A stretch of 64,000 bases of DNA, from contig NZ_FNTZ01000001.1 in the NCBI RefSeq assembly GCF_900105555.1, positions 4,653,001 to 4,717,000 of the forward strand, read 5' to 3'. A program made the position numbers and the translations under genes. The notes below the pieces were generated by a model, which saw only the letters and a program-made list of their open reading frames with translations, was not told the origin of the DNA and searched no databases. This DNA is from Pseudomonas coleopterorum. GTDB taxonomy: Bacteria > Pseudomonadota > Gammaproteobacteria > Pseudomonadales > Pseudomonadaceae. The stretch's first letter is position 1. Every line of letters begins with the position of its first letter. Below are positions 1 through 14,116 of this stretch, piece after piece.

Positions 1-457
1 GGAACGATTCGGAGTGCGGATCCCAGGTGCCACCGGTCATCAGCAGTACGGGCTCGTGTTCCAGCGCACCCAGAGCGTTGGCCACGTGCAGCGAGTTGGT
101 CATGACGACCAGACCCGGCTGCTTGCCCAACTCCGGAATCATCGCCGCCGTGGTGCTGCCACTGTCGATGATGATCCGCGCGTGTTCCTTGATACGTAGA
201 ACGGCTGCACGGGCGATGGATTGCTTGATGGCCGAGACGCGTGGACCGGGTTCGCCAATGAGCTCCTGAGGCATGGTCACCGCACCGCCGTAGCGACGCA
301 GGAGCAACCCGTGACTCTCGAGGGCGGCAAGGTCCTTGCGAATGGTCACTTCGGAAGTGGCGAAATGCTTGGCCAAGTTATCCACACTCACTTCGCCCTG
401 CTCGTTGAGCAAGGCGAGGATGCTGTGACGGCGTTGAGGCGTATTACGCTTCGACAT
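1..457 (-). CDS. glmR: DeoR-family transcriptional regulator GlmR, C-terminus cut by window edge
   Basis: About 152 N-terminal residues are present, starting at the ATG at 457; the rest lies beyond the left edge. The N-terminus (MSKRNTPQRRHSILALLNEQ) begins a DeoR winged helix-turn-helix, and the segment SEVTIRKDL is the typical recognition helix. The start of the sugar-phosphate-sensing domain follows, including IIDSGSTTAAM. In Pseudomonas this regulator sits between glmU and glmS and is thought to respond to amino-sugar phosphates, which fits glmU being next to it. The name rests on family and position, since the effector domain is incomplete here. Confidence 0.85.
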   Translation of the reverse strand, partial: MSKRNTPQRRHSILALLNEQGEVSVDNLAKHFATSEVTIRKDLAALESHGLLLRRYGGAVTMPQELIGEPGPRVSAIKQSIARAAVLRIKEHARIIIDSGSTTAAMIPELGKQPGLVVMTNSLHVANALGALEHEPVLLMTGGTWDPHSESF

Positions 458-539
458 GACGACCTAAGTTTCGTTTCGAAAGATAACGAAGGTAATGGAA
501 ACCTAAAATGAAAGGTCCGTCAATGGTGAAGCAAAGCTT

Positions 540-655
540 TTCTGTAATCTCTTCGTGGAGCGGAGGGGTCACCGCCCGCCTCGCTCTCACGAATTAGCAC
601 ACAGGACACTGTGGGAGCGGGGCGGGCGGCCAAGCCCTCTGCCCGCGAAGAGGCC
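540..655. repeat. Degenerate REP-like inverted elements between glmR and glmU
   Basis: A GC-rich stretch with two facing elements. The right one (about 610-654) carries GTGGGAGCGGG and ends CTCTGCCCGCGAAGAGGCC, the same core as the REP elements at 26467 and 47620. The left one (about 550-592) is a decayed counterpart. It lies between genes read in the same direction and is probably a non-coding REP pair. Confidence 0.6.
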
Positions 656-683
656 AGTGATAAAACCACCGTGCTGTGGATAA

Positions 684-2051
684 CTAAGGCTTTTTGATCT
701 TCACCGGCCGTTTCCACCCTTCAACATTGCGCTGCCGGGTCCGCGCCACTGCCAACTGCCCTTCCGGCACCTCTTGGGTAATGGTCGAACCCGCAGCAGT
801 GGTCGACCCCGCCAAGATATCCACAGGCGCTACCAGCGAATTGTTCGAACCAATGAACACGTCCTCACCAATGGTGGTTTTCCATTTGTTCGCCCCGTCG
901 TAGTTGCAGGTGATGGTCCCCGCGCCGATGTTGCTGCCGGCACCGATGTCCGCATCACCCAGATAGGTCAAGTGACCGGCCTTGGCGCCCTCGCCCATGC
1001 GCGCGTTTTTCAGCTCGACAAAGTTACCCACATGGGCGCGAGCCTCCAGCACTGTACCCGGTCGCAGCCGCGCGAACGGGCCGGCATCGCTGTTTTCATG
1101 CAACACGGCACCGTCCAGATGACTGTTGGCCTTGACCACCACGCCGCGGCCCAGGGTGCTGTCCTTGATGTAGCAGTTGGGACCGATGACCACGTCGTCC
1201 TCGATCACCACGCGGCCTTCGAGCACCACGTTGACGTCGATCAGGACATCGCGGCCCACGGTGACGTCTCCGCGCACATCGAAGCGTGCCGGGTCGCGCA
1301 AGGTCACGCCTTGGGCCATCAGGCGACGACCTTCGCGCAGCTGGTAGTGACGCTCCAGTTCCGCGAGCTGACGCCGATCATTGGCGCCCTGCACTTCCAT
1401 CGGATCCTGAGCGGTTTCAGTGGCAACCACCAAGCCGTCGCTGACCGCCATGGCGATCACGTCGGTCAAGTAATACTCACCCTGGGCGTTGTCGTTGGAC
1501 AGGCGCGCCAGCCAGTCGGCCAGGCGCTTTCCAGGGACCGCAAGAATACCGGTGTTGCCTTCGTTGATGGCTTTCTGCGCATCGCTGGCGTCCTTGTGCT
1601 CGACGATGGCCTGCACCTGACCATCAGCATCACGCACGATGCGCCCGTACCCCGTGGGGTCGGCCAGGTTGACGGTGAGCAGACCCAGTTGATCGGCACT
1701 GACCTTCTGCAGCAGCCGCTGCAGGGTCGTCACCTCGATCAGCGGTACGTCACCGTAGAGAATCAACACATTATCGGCGCTCAGGCCCGGAACCGCCTGT
1801 GCGACCGCATGGCCCGTACCCAGCTGCTTGTCCTGCAACACGAAATTCAGATCATCGGCAGCGAGGCGTTCGCGTACGGCATCGGCGCCATGGCCGATCA
1901 CCACGTGGATTCCCTGCGGCTGGAGTTGGCGCGCGCTGTGGATAACATGGCCGAGCATGGAATTGCCGGCGACAGGGTGCAATACCTTGGGCAGGGCCGA
2001 GCGCATGCGCGTGCCCTGGCCGGCGGCGAGAATGACGATATCGAGAGACAT
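684..2051 (-). CDS. glmU: Bifunctional UDP-N-acetylglucosamine pyrophosphorylase / glucosamine-1-phosphate acetyltransferase
   Basis: A 455-residue cytoplasmic enzyme that makes UDP-GlcNAc for peptidoglycan and LPS. It acetylates glucosamine-1-phosphate with acetyl-CoA and then transfers UMP from UTP. The N-terminal uridyltransferase domain has the signature LAAGQGTRM at residues 8-16 and the K22-VLH segment. From about residue 250 the protein becomes hexapeptide repeats of the left-handed beta-helix, with the acetyltransferase histidine at about H360 in KAGHLTYLG. Length and both domains are normal for the family. It follows atpC in the same direction but is separated from it by a strong terminator at 2105-2138, so it probably has its own promoter or depends on read-through. 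Confidence 0.98.
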   Translation of the reverse strand: MSLDIVILAAGQGTRMRSALPKVLHPVAGNSMLGHVIHSARQLQPQGIHVVIGHGADAVRERLAADDLNFVLQDKQLGTGHAVAQAVPGLSADNVLILYGDVPLIEVTTLQRLLQKVSADQLGLLTVNLADPTGYGRIVRDADGQVQAIVEHKDASDAQKAINEGNTGILAVPGKRLADWLARLSNDNAQGEYYLTDVIAMAVSDGLVVATETAQDPMEVQGANDRRQLAELERHYQLREGRRLMAQGVTLRDPARFDVRGDVTVGRDVLIDVNVVLEGRVVIEDDVVIGPNCYIKDSTLGRGVVVKANSHLDGAVLHENSDAGPFARLRPGTVLEARAHVGNFVELKNARMGEGAKAGHLTYLGDADIGAGSNIGAGTITCNYDGANKWKTTIGEDVFIGSNNSLVAPVDILAGSTTAAGSTITQEVPEGQLAVARTRQRNVEGWKRPVKIKKP

Positions 2052-2104
2052 GGACGGCTACCAATCCGGAGAATGGCCAGCGGGCTGACCGGGGAGGAAA
2101 TACT

Positions 2105-2138
2105 GAAAAAGAAAAAGGGTAGCCGAGGCTACCCTTTT
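2105..2138 (-). terminator. Rho-independent terminator of the atp operon
   Basis: On the minus strand a stem GGGTAGCC / GGCTACCC (2117-2124 with 2127-2134, extended by A-T pairs) is followed by a run of T, a C and more T (2116 down to 2106). It lies just after the atpC stop and before glmU. Confidence 0.9.
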
Positions 2139-2163
2139 ACTCAATCGCAAGTGAATCGACGCA

Positions 2164-2589
2164 TCAGCCGCCAAATTTCTTGCGGATCTGCTGGACGGTG
2201 CGCAGCTGGGCTGCAGCCTCGGCCAGGCGTGCGGCGGCAGATCCGTAATCGAAGTCTGCGCCTTTTTCGTTCAGGGCCTTCTCGGCAGCCTTGACGGCTT
2301 CCTGAGCGGAAGCTTCATCCAGGTCGGCAGCGCGCTGCACGGTGTCGGCAAGAACCTTGACCATGTTCGGCTGAACCTCGAGGAAACCACCAGAGATGTA
2401 GAACACCTCGGCTTCGCCACCCTGCTTGATCAGGCGGATCGGGCCCGGCTTGAGATCAGTGATCAGCGGGGCGTGGCCTGGAGCGATACCGATATCACCC
2501 AGGTTACCGTGCGCAATCACCATCTCGACCAGGCCGGAAAAGATTTCTCCTTCCGCGCTGACGATATCGCAATGGACTGTCATAGCCAT
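2164..2589 (-). CDS. atpC: ATP synthase F1 subunit epsilon
   Basis: A 141-residue protein with the N-terminal beta-sandwich (starts [19 protein letters not shown]) and a C-terminal helical hairpin. It forms part of the central rotor stalk with gamma, contacts the c-ring, and can inhibit ATP hydrolysis through its C-terminal helices. It is the last gene of the atp operon, 42 bp after atpD, and is followed by the intrinsic terminator at 2105-2138. Length and position are as expected for gammaproteobacteria. Confidence 0.98.
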   Translation of the reverse strand: MAMTVHCDIVSAEGEIFSGLVEMVIAHGNLGDIGIAPGHAPLITDLKPGPIRLIKQGGEAEVFYISGGFLEVQPNMVKVLADTVQRAADLDEASAQEAVKAAEKALNEKGADFDYGSAAARLAEAAAQLRTVQQIRKKFGG

Positions 2590-2631
2590 ACTTGCCTCAA
2601 CCTGATTAGCGCCCGTTGCCGGGCGCCAGGA

Positions 2632-4035
<1,404 letters not shown>

Positions 4036-4896
4036 TTAAACCGCGGCAGCGCCGCCGACGATTTCCGAGATCTCTTGGGTGATCGCAGCCTGACGCGCCT
4101 TGTTGTAGATCAGCTGCAAATCGCTGATCAGGTCGCCGGCGTTGTCGGTTGCATTCTTCATTGCGATCATCCGCGCCGCTTGTTCAGCAGCGTTGTTCTC
4201 GACCACCGCCTGGTACACCTGCGACTCCACGTAACGCACCATCAGGCCTTCAAGCAGCTCTTTGGCGTCGGGTTCGTACAGGTAATCCCAGTGGTGCTTG
4301 AGTTCTTGATCCGGGGTTGCCTCCAACGGGATCAACTGCTCCACCGTTGGTTGTTGCGTCATGGTATTGATGAACTTGTTGGACACCACGGACAGGCGAT
4401 CGATACGGCCTTCCAGGTACGCGTCCAGCATCACCTTGACGCTGCCGATCAGATCATTGATCGACGGCTCTTCGCCCAGATGGCTGATCGCTGCCACGAC
4501 GTTGCCGCCGAAGTTGCGAAAGAACGCTGCACCCTTGCTGCCGATCACGCACAGGTCGATTTCGACGCCGCGTTCGCGATTGGCCGCCATGTCCTTGACC
4601 AGGGCCTTGAACAGGTTGGTGTTCAAGCCGCCGCACAGACCACGGTCGCTGCTCACCACGATATAGCCGACGCGCTTGACGGCGCGTTCGATCATGAACG
4701 GGTGGCGGTATTCCGGGTTGGCGTTGGCCAGATGTCCAATCACCTGGCGGATACGCTCCGCGTAGGGACGGCTGGCTGCCATGCGCATTTGTGCCTTGCG
4801 CATTTTGCTGACCGCCACTTTTTCCATGGCGCTGGTAATTTTTTGCGTGCTTTTGATGCTCGCAATCTTACTGCGAATCTCTTTTGCGCCTGCCAT
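4036..4896 (-). CDS. atpG: ATP synthase F1 subunit gamma
   Basis: A 286-residue rotor shaft subunit. The N-terminus ([20 protein letters not shown]) and C-terminus ([19 protein letters not shown]) are the two long helices that form the coiled-coil axle inside the alpha3beta3 head; the middle has the usual Rossmann-like part ([13 protein letters not shown]). The operon order alpha-gamma-beta-epsilon is normal. Nothing unusual was seen. Confidence 0.99.
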   Translation of the reverse strand: MAGAKEIRSKIASIKSTQKITSAMEKVAVSKMRKAQMRMAASRPYAERIRQVIGHLANANPEYRHPFMIERAVKRVGYIVVSSDRGLCGGLNTNLFKALVKDMAANRERGVEIDLCVIGSKGAAFFRNFGGNVVAAISHLGEEPSINDLIGSVKVMLDAYLEGRIDRLSVVSNKFINTMTQQPTVEQLIPLEATPDQELKHHWDYLYEPDAKELLEGLMVRYVESQVYQAVVENNAAEQAARMIAMKNATDNAGDLISDLQLIYNKARQAAITQEISEIVGGAAAV

Positions 4897-4946
4897 GTAA
4901 CACCTATCAGGTTAGCAAGCAGGGGCCTTGCGGCCCCTGCTGCGGC

Positions 4947-6491
<1,545 letters not shown>

Positions 6492-6512
6492 TGCTCTGCT
6501 GCCCCTTCAAAC

Positions 6513-7049
6513 TCAAGATTTCAATGCTTCGGCCAGTTTCGCGAGTTTGCCGCGAATCGAGCCATCGATAACCAGGTCGCCGGCGCGGATGACGACGCCA
6601 CCTATCAGGCTGGCATCCTCCGCAACTTGCAGGCGCACTTCCCGGTCGAGTCGTGCACTGAGAACCTTGGCGAGTTTGTCTTGCTGTTCTTGGTTCAATG
6701 CGAAGGCACTGGTGACTTCCACATCAACCGATTTTTCCTGCTCGGCCTTGTACAGGTCGAACAGTTCGGCGATCTCCGGCAGAAGCAGGAGACGGTCGTT
6801 TTCGGCAACGACGTGGATGAAATTCTGTGCCTTGGCATCGAACTTGTCGCCGCACACGTCAATGAACGTGGCGGCCTTGTCTGCGCTCGTCAGTCGCGGG
6901 GCCTTGAGCAGGCTCTGCATGGTGGCGTCTTGCGCCACCGCTGCAGCCAGGCCGAGCATGGCTGACCAATTGGCCAGCTGCTGGTGGGCCTGAGCGTGCT
7001 CGAAGGCCGCCTTAGCGTAAGGTCGGGCCAACGTGGTCAGTTCTGCCAT
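6513..7049 (-). CDS. atpH: ATP synthase F1 subunit delta
   Basis: A 178-residue peripheral-stalk subunit linking the b-dimer to the top of the alpha3beta3 head. The N-terminal helical domain ([16 protein letters not shown]) is the standard OSCP/delta signature, and the segment [19 protein letters not shown] near the C-terminus is also diagnostic. It is 12 bp after atpF and 21 bp before atpA in the same operon. Confidence 0.98.
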   Translation of the reverse strand: MAELTTLARPYAKAAFEHAQAHQQLANWSAMLGLAAAVAQDATMQSLLKAPRLTSADKAATFIDVCGDKFDAKAQNFIHVVAENDRLLLLPEIAELFDLYKAEQEKSVDVEVTSAFALNQEQQDKLAKVLSARLDREVRLQVAEDASLIGGVVIRAGDLVIDGSIRGKLAKLAEALKS

Positions 7050-7061
7050 GATCGCCCTCGC

Positions 7062-7532
7062 TTAGATTTCAGCAGCCAGTTTGTTAACCAGCTCCGCGTG
7101 CGCGTTTTGATCGATTGTGGCGCCCAGGATCTTCTCGGCACCGCCTACGGCCAGCACGCCCAGTTGGGCACGCAGCGCGTCTTTGACGCCGTTCAGTTCC
7201 TGCTCGATCTCGGCTTGAGCCTGCACTTTCACGCGGTCAGCGTCGATACGGGCCTTTTCAACGGCCTCTTCGACGATCTGGTTGCCGCGTTTCTTTGCCT
7301 GCTCAATGATTTCGGCTGCCTGAGCTTTCGCTTCGCGCAGTTGCTGACCCACTTTCTCTTGGGCCAACTCCAGGTCGCGAGCTGCTCGGCTGGCAGCGTC
7401 CAAACCATCAGCGATCTTCTTCTGACGTTCGTGCAAAGCCGCGATGACCGGAGGCCACACGAACTTCATGCAGAACAGCACAAAAATGAAGAACGCAACG
7501 GTCTGGCCAATCAGGGTTGCATTAATGTTCAC
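7062..7532 (-). CDS. atpF: ATP synthase Fo subunit b
   Basis: A 156-residue protein with one N-terminal membrane helix (about residues 5-27, [20 protein letters not shown]) followed by a long charged, alanine-rich helix. This is the architecture of the b subunit that dimerises as the stator stalk. It is encoded between the c-ring gene and delta, as in most proteobacterial atp operons. Confidence 0.98.
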   Translation of the reverse strand: MNINATLIGQTVAFFIFVLFCMKFVWPPVIAALHERQKKIADGLDAASRAARDLELAQEKVGQQLREAKAQAAEIIEQAKKRGNQIVEEAVEKARIDADRVKVQAQAEIEQELNGVKDALRAQLGVLAVGGAEKILGATIDQNAHAELVNKLAAEI

Positions 7533-7589
7533 GCCAACACCTCGCTCGTTCTTTGTCCATCACACCAATCCACTCGAAGGTTCGAGAGA

Positions 7590-7886
<297 letters not shown>

Positions 7887-7981
7887 TTAGGTTTTAAAGC
7901 GGTGTTACAAACCGGTGTTTCGGCCCGTGTGGACCTCCCTCGCGCCTGGGCGCGAGGGACATCAGACTCGCCAGGCGGGCC

Positions 7982-9275
<1,294 letters not shown>

Positions 9276-9423
9276 CGTGACGACTCCTCAATGGTCGACG
9301 TGCCATAAGCCGTAACTTGGCATAAATTGTGCCGACAAAATGCGCGCAGAGTATAGGGGCGGTTCCTCCCCTATTCAACTGCCGGGTAGTGATTTCCGAC
9401 TGCGCGCTACACAAGGAATTGTT

Positions 9424-10296
9424 TCAGCGGATGTGTGCAAGCACACCTTGCAACTCATCCAGAGAGTTGTAGCGGATGACCAACTGGCCTTTTCCCTTCT
9501 GCCCATGCCGGATCTGCACCGCAGAGCCTAGGCGTTCGGCCAGTCTTTGCTCCAGCCGGGTGATGTCAGGGTCGGCCTTGGCTGGTTCCACCGGCTCGGG
9601 TTTACCGCTCAACCACTGGCGAACCAGGGCCTCGGTCTGCCGAACGGTGAGGCCTCGTGCGACAACGTGTCGCGCGCCTTCGACCTGCTGCTCATCCGGC
9701 AGACCGAGCAATGCGCGCGCATGGCCCATTTCCAGATCGCCATGGGACAGCATGGTCTTGATCACTTCAGGCAGCGCGATCAGGCGCAACAGGTTGGCCA
9801 CGGTGACCCGCGACTTGCCCACCGCATCGGCGACCTGCTGCTGCGTCAGCTGGAACTCGTGTTGCAGACGCTGCAGGGCAATGGCCTCTTCCACCGGGTT
9901 GAGGTCTTCGCGCTGGATGTTCTCGATCAGCGCCATGGCGATCGCCGCTTCGTCAGGCACATCGCGGACCATGGCCGGGATGGTTTCCAGGCCAGCCTGT
10001 TGCGCGGCACGCCAGCGACGTTCGCCGGCGATGATCTCGAAGCGTGCGTTGGCCACCGGCCGTACCACGATCGGTTGCATCACGCCCTGGGTCTTGATCG
10101 AGTGCGCCAGCTCTTCGAGCGCCTGCGGGTCCATGTCCCGGCGCGGCTGATACTTGCCCCGCTGAATGACGTCCAGCGGCAGGTGCTGCAACTCGTTCTG
10201 GTCGACCTTGACAGCCTGCTCCTCGAGCGAGCTGACGGTCGGACCGCTGAGCAGCGCATCCAGTCCACGTCCGAGACCACGTTTCTTGACGGCCAT
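9424..10296 (-). CDS. parB: Chromosome-partitioning protein ParB
   Basis: A 290-residue CTP-dependent DNA clamp that loads at parS, spreads, and recruits ParA and condensin for origin segregation. It starts MAVKKRGLGRGLDALL. The CTPase/nuclease-fold motif GERR is at residues 91-94, and a helix-turn-helix (QQQVADAVGKSRVTVANLL) lies around residues 153-173. A C-terminal dimerisation domain follows. The gene is 8 bp after parA. Its likely targets, two parS palindromes, lie in recF at 21757 and 22387. Confidence 0.98.
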   Translation of the reverse strand: MAVKKRGLGRGLDALLSGPTVSSLEEQAVKVDQNELQHLPLDVIQRGKYQPRRDMDPQALEELAHSIKTQGVMQPIVVRPVANARFEIIAGERRWRAAQQAGLETIPAMVRDVPDEAAIAMALIENIQREDLNPVEEAIALQRLQHEFQLTQQQVADAVGKSRVTVANLLRLIALPEVIKTMLSHGDLEMGHARALLGLPDEQQVEGARHVVARGLTVRQTEALVRQWLSGKPEPVEPAKADPDITRLEQRLAERLGSAVQIRHGQKGKGQLVIRYNSLDELQGVLAHIR

Positions 10297-10304
10297 TGGA
10301 ATCC

Positions 10305-11096
10305 TTAAATGACTGCAGCGGTGCGAGATTGGCGACGTTGCCGACGAACCATCTCGCCGGCCAGTGCCAGATAGGCCAGCGCGCCGCGTGATGATTTGTC
10401 GTACGACAGCGCCGGCATCCCGTAGCTGGGCGCTTCGGCCAGACGAATGTTGCGCGGGATCACCGTATCGTACAGCTGATCGCCGAAATGCTCCTTGAGC
10501 TGTGCCGAGACATCGTTCATCAGGCTCAGGCGCGGGTCGTACATGGTGCGCAGCAGACCCTCGACCTTCAGGTCCGGATTGAGCAACTCGGCAATGCGCT
10601 TGATGTTATCCACAAGGTCGCTCAATCCCTCCAGGGCGAAATATTCGCACTGCATCGGGATGATCACGCCATCGGAGGCCACCAGCGCATTGAGGGTCAG
10701 CATCGACAGCGATGGCGGACAGTCGATGAGGATGTAATCGTAGTTGTTACGCACCGGCGCCAGCGCGCTGCGCAGACGGCTTTCCTTCATCTGCATTTCC
10801 AGCAGGACCACCTCGGCCGCGGTCAGGTCGCGGTTGGCAGGCAGCAACTGGTATCCGCCGTGTTCGGAAAAATGCATGGCCTGAGCCAGGTCGCACTCGC
10901 CGATCAACACGTCGTAGATCGAATTTTCCAGCGCATGCTTGTCCACACCGCTGCCCATGGTGGCGTTGCCCTGCGGATCGAGATCGATCAGCAGCACGCG
11001 GCGCTTGGTCGCGACCAGCGATGCTGCGAGGTTGATGCAGGTGGTGGTCTTGCCCACACCACCTTTCTGGTTCGCTATCGCGAATACCTTAGCCAT
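10305..11096 (-). CDS. parA: Chromosome-partitioning ATPase ParA (Soj family)
   Basis: A 263-residue deviant Walker-type ATPase. I start it at the ATG at 11096, giving MAKVFAIANQKGGVGKTTT with the P-loop KGGVGKTT at residues 11-18; an in-frame start 18 bp upstream would add six non-conserved residues. It forms a nucleoid-bound gradient that moves ParB-parS complexes apart after replication. A perfect DnaA box (10606-10614) lies inside the coding sequence. It is co-directional with rsmG and parB in a segregation and RNA-modification cluster. Confidence 0.98.
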   Translation of the reverse strand: MAKVFAIANQKGGVGKTTTCINLAASLVATKRRVLLIDLDPQGNATMGSGVDKHALENSIYDVLIGECDLAQAMHFSEHGGYQLLPANRDLTAAEVVLLEMQMKESRLRSALAPVRNNYDYILIDCPPSLSMLTLNALVASDGVIIPMQCEYFALEGLSDLVDNIKRIAELLNPDLKVEGLLRTMYDPRLSLMNDVSAQLKEHFGDQLYDTVIPRNIRLAEAPSYGMPALSYDKSSRGALAYLALAGEMVRRQRRQSRTAAVI

Positions 11097-11114
11097 TAGT
11101 GCTCGTGTTCCCAA

Positions 11115-11762
11115 TCATGCCGTGCGGCGCAGTATCAGCAGATGGCGTTGGCCTTGGCAACCGGGTACGGCCAGGGCGTGTTCGCTATCGAGGTGGAAGT
11201 CCGCTGGCAATGCTACCAGTTCGTCGGCCGGATGCAGCCCTTTCATCGCCAACCAGCGCGTATCGCTGTCGCCCAGGTGGCGTGTCCAGTGAGCGAAGTC
11301 GTGCAGGCTGCTGAAGGCGCGGGAAACGATGCCGTCGAAGGGCTGCTCGGGTACGAACGCTTCTGCGCGGCTGTGGATAACCTGCAGATTGGCGAGTCCC
11401 AGTTCCAGCTTCACCTGCGTCTGGAAACGGGTCTTCTTGCCATTGCTGTCGAGGGTGGCGATGTGCTTCTCGGGAAACATGATCGCCAGGGGAATACCCG
11501 GCATGCCACCGCCGCTGCCGACATCGAGCCAGCGCTGGGCATTACCCAGGTGCGCAAGAATGCTCAGGCTGTCGAGCAGGTGCCGTGACACCATCTCGTC
11601 AGGATTGCGCACTGCCGTCAGGTTGTAAGCCTTGTTCCATTTGATCAACAGGGCCAGATAGGCCAGCAGCTGTTCGCGCTGGCCTTCGGACAATTCGACA
11701 CCCAATTGCCGGGCGCCTGTGGACAACTCTTCGCGGTGTTGTTCGGTGACCATGGAACTCAA
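11115..11762 (-). CDS. rsmG: 16S rRNA (guanine-N7) methyltransferase RsmG (GidB)
   Basis: A 215-residue SAM-dependent methyltransferase for m7G527 of 16S rRNA. The SAM-binding motif is [17 protein letters not shown] around residues 78-94. The start overlaps the mnmG stop by four bases, so the two are translationally coupled; an internal ATG three codons later is also possible. A perfect DnaA box lies at 11372-11380 inside the gene. Loss of this enzyme is known to give low-level streptomycin resistance. Confidence 0.97.
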   Translation of the reverse strand: MSSMVTEQHREELSTGARQLGVELSEGQREQLLAYLALLIKWNKAYNLTAVRNPDEMVSRHLLDSLSILAHLGNAQRWLDVGSGGGMPGIPLAIMFPEKHIATLDSNGKKTRFQTQVKLELGLANLQVIHSRAEAFVPEQPFDGIVSRAFSSLHDFAHWTRHLGDSDTRWLAMKGLHPADELVALPADFHLDSEHALAVPGCQGQRHLLILRRTA

Positions 11763-13660
11763 GCGCTTTGCTCCAACTCGCGGCCTGCGCCGCGTTTTTT
11801 CAGGTGAATCATCAACAGCGAAATGGCTGCAGGCGTGACGCCCGGGATGCGCGATGCCTGACCGAGGGTTTCGGGGCGGGTCGCGCCCAGCTTGCCCTGA
11901 ATCTCCTTGGACAGCCCGGAGATCCTGGCATAGTCGATATCCACAGGCAGACGAGTGTCCTCGCTGGCGCGCAGCCGAGCGATCTCGTCCTGCTGACGAT
12001 CGATGTAGCCCGCGTACTTGGTCTTGATCTCGACCTGTTCGGCCACCTGTGGATCATGCGCTCCGCCGCCGGTGACTTCGACCAGACCGACATAGTCGAT
12101 CTCGGGGCGGCTGAGCAGGTTAAGCAGGTTGTATTCATGGGTCAACGGCGTACCGAACTTCTCGGCGACGGCATTCCCCTGAGCGGTGTTGGGGCGTACC
12201 CAGGTGCTCTTGAGCCGTTGTTCCTCGATTTCGATCGCTTCGCGCTTGGCACTGAAGGCCGCCCAGCGAGCGTCATCGACCAGACCCAGTTCCCGGCCCT
12301 TTTCGGTCAGGCGCAGGTCGGCGTTGTCTTCGCGCAGGATCAGTCGATACTCGGCTCGCGAGGTGAACATCCGGTACGGTTCCTGGGTTCCCAGGGTAAT
12401 CAGGTCGTCGACCAGGACGCCGATGTACGCCTCGTCGCGGCGTGGACACCAGGCCTCTTTGCCCTGGGCGCGCAGTGCGGCGTTCGCGCCAGCCAGCAGA
12501 CCTTGGGCGCCGGCCTCTTCGTAACCCGTGGTGCCGTTGATCTGCCCGGCGAAGAACAACCCGGCGATCACCTTGGTTTCCAGGCTGTACTTGAGATCAC
12601 GCGGATCGAAGTAATCGTATTCGATGGCATAGCCGGGTCGCATGATGTGCGCGTTTTCCATGCCGCGAATCGAACGCACGATCTGCAACTGCACGTCGAA
12701 CGGCAAGGACGTGGAAATACCGTTGGGGTACAGCTCGTGGGTGGTCAGCCCTTCGGGCTCGATGAACACCTGATGGCTCTGCTTGTCGGCGAAGCGGTGG
12801 ATCTTGTCTTCGATCGACGGGCAGTACCGTGGACCCACCCCTTCGATTTCGCCGGCAGCCGAGTACATCGGCGAGCGATCGAGGTTGGCCGCGATGATTT
12901 CATGGGTGCGCGCGTTGGTGTGGGTGATCCAGCAACTGACTTGGCGCGGGTGCAGCGCCTTGGAGCCCATGAACGACATCACCGGAATGGGGGTATCGCC
13001 CGGCTGTTCGGTCATGACCGAGAAGTCCACCGACTTGCCGTCGATACGCGGTGGTGTACCGGTCTTCAAGCGACCTACCCGCAGCGGCAGCTCACGCAGA
13101 CGATGGGCCAACGCGATAGATGGCGGGTCGCCGGCACGGCCACCCGAATAATTCTGCAACCCTATGTGGATAAGTCCGCCCAGGAACGTTCCGGTGGTGA
13201 GCACCACGGAATCGGCCATGAAACGCAGGCCCATCTGGGTAACCACACCCTTGACCTCGTCCTGCTCGACGATCAGGTCGTCGGCCGGCTGCTGGAATAT
13301 CCACAGGTTGGGCTGATTCTCGAGAATCTCGCGAATGGCTGCCTTGTACAGAACGCGGTCGGCCTGCGCACGGGTAGCCCGCACCGCCGGGCCTTTGCGG
13401 TTGTTGAGCACGCGAAACTGAATGCCACCCTTGTCGGTGGCCAGCGCCATGGCACCGCCGAGCGCATCGATCTCCTTGACCAGATGGCTCTTGCCGATGC
13501 CGCCGATGGCCGGGTTGCAGCTCATGGCACCGAGGGTTTCCACGTTGTGCGTCAACAGCAGGGTCTTTGCACCCATGCGTGCTGAGGCCAGTGCTGCCTC
13601 GGTACCGGCATGACCGCCGCCGATGACGATCACTTCAAAACGGGAAGGGAAATCCACCAC
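11759..13660 (-). CDS. mnmG: tRNA uridine-5-carboxymethylaminomethyl modification enzyme MnmG (GidA)
   Basis: A 633-residue FAD enzyme. With MnmE it makes the cmnm5/nm5 group at wobble U34 of tRNAs. The dinucleotide-binding motif [10 protein letters not shown] starts at residue 14, and the [20 protein letters not shown] segment is the family signature. It heads the run mnmG-rsmG-parA-parB on the minus strand. Upstream is a 456-bp gap rich in DnaA boxes, the position that corresponds to E. coli oriC. Confidence 0.98.
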   Translation of the reverse strand: MVDFPSRFEVIVIGGGHAGTEAALASARMGAKTLLLTHNVETLGAMSCNPAIGGIGKSHLVKEIDALGGAMALATDKGGIQFRVLNNRKGPAVRATRAQADRVLYKAAIREILENQPNLWIFQQPADDLIVEQDEVKGVVTQMGLRFMADSVVLTTGTFLGGLIHIGLQNYSGGRAGDPPSIALAHRLRELPLRVGRLKTGTPPRIDGKSVDFSVMTEQPGDTPIPVMSFMGSKALHPRQVSCWITHTNARTHEIIAANLDRSPMYSAAGEIEGVGPRYCPSIEDKIHRFADKQSHQVFIEPEGLTTHELYPNGISTSLPFDVQLQIVRSIRGMENAHIMRPGYAIEYDYFDPRDLKYSLETKVIAGLFFAGQINGTTGYEEAGAQGLLAGANAALRAQGKEAWCPRRDEAYIGVLVDDLITLGTQEPYRMFTSRAEYRLILREDNADLRLTEKGRELGLVDDARWAAFSAKREAIEIEEQRLKSTWVRPNTAQGNAVAEKFGTPLTHEYNLLNLLSRPEIDYVGLVEVTGGGAHDPQVAEQVEIKTKYAGYIDRQQDEIARLRASEDTRLPVDIDYARISGLSKEIQGKLGATRPETLGQASRIPGVTPAAISLLMIHLKKRGAGRELEQSA

Positions 13661-14049
13661 GCACCTCGTGCCTGTTCTATGTGGGTAATTGGGATAGCTG
13701 CGCAGTATAGGGAATTTGCCTTGGCTAAAGAACCCTTCTGCACAAAAAATAACCAGCTGTGGATAGCGTCGGTAATAGAAATTAAAAGAGAGAGATTTAT
13801 TAAAGCTTTGTTTTTATGTTTATTACTAGGCACCACCGTATCTGTGGATAAAGCTCTGCAAGCCTGTATCTACAACGTGTACAGGGAAATTAAAGGTTGT
13901 GATCAGGTGCCTGTCAGCTCGGTGTATAACCCAAATTAACCTGTGGGTAACAGCTGCGCTTACCCACAGCGGCATTTATCATCAGCTTTCGGACCTGCTT
14001 ATCAACCTAGCTCAGCTGGGGTTGTCCACAGGGCTCCTGAAGCGTGTAT
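13661..14049. other. DnaA-box cluster with AT-rich tract (second ori-like region)
   Basis: This gene-free stretch upstream of mnmG holds six 9-mers within one mismatch of TTATCCACA: 13680-13688, 13758-13766, 13843-13851 (perfect), 13942-13950, 13960-13968 and 14022-14030. Between 13775 and 13835 the sequence is very AT-rich and includes TTTATTAAAGCTTTG, resembling TTATTTAAAGCTTTTC in oriC. Clustered boxes beside an easily melted tract are the hallmarks of an origin or DnaA-controlled region. It must also hold the mnmG promoter. Whether it initiates replication cannot be told from sequence. Confidence 0.65.
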
Positions 14050-14076
14050 AAAAAAAAGCCACCTCGAAAGGTGGCT
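14050..14076 (-). terminator. Rho-independent terminator after mnmE
   Basis: On the minus strand AGCCACCT, a four-base loop, and AGGTGGCT (14057-14064 with 14069-14076) are followed by seven or eight T (14057 down to 14050). It ends the rpmH/rnpA/yidC/mnmE direction of transcription and separates mnmE from mnmG. Confidence 0.9.
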
Positions 14077-14116
14077 CTTGATGAGTCCATGCAGCGCTGC
14101 ATGGGTATCGGGAGAT

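Noticed and set aside
774..2294. 506-codon open frame antisense to glmU
   Set aside because: A shadow of the GC-rich glmU coding strand; no family similarity, and the glmU frame has all motifs.
9353..9374. Inverted repeat ATAGGGG / CCCCTAT between atpI and parB as a terminator
   Set aside because: Short stem with an eight-base loop and no T-run on either strand.
13610..13939. Small open frame across the mnmG upstream gap
   Set aside because: Crosses the mnmG start and the DnaA-box region; composition reflects AT tracts and no conserved protein is evident.
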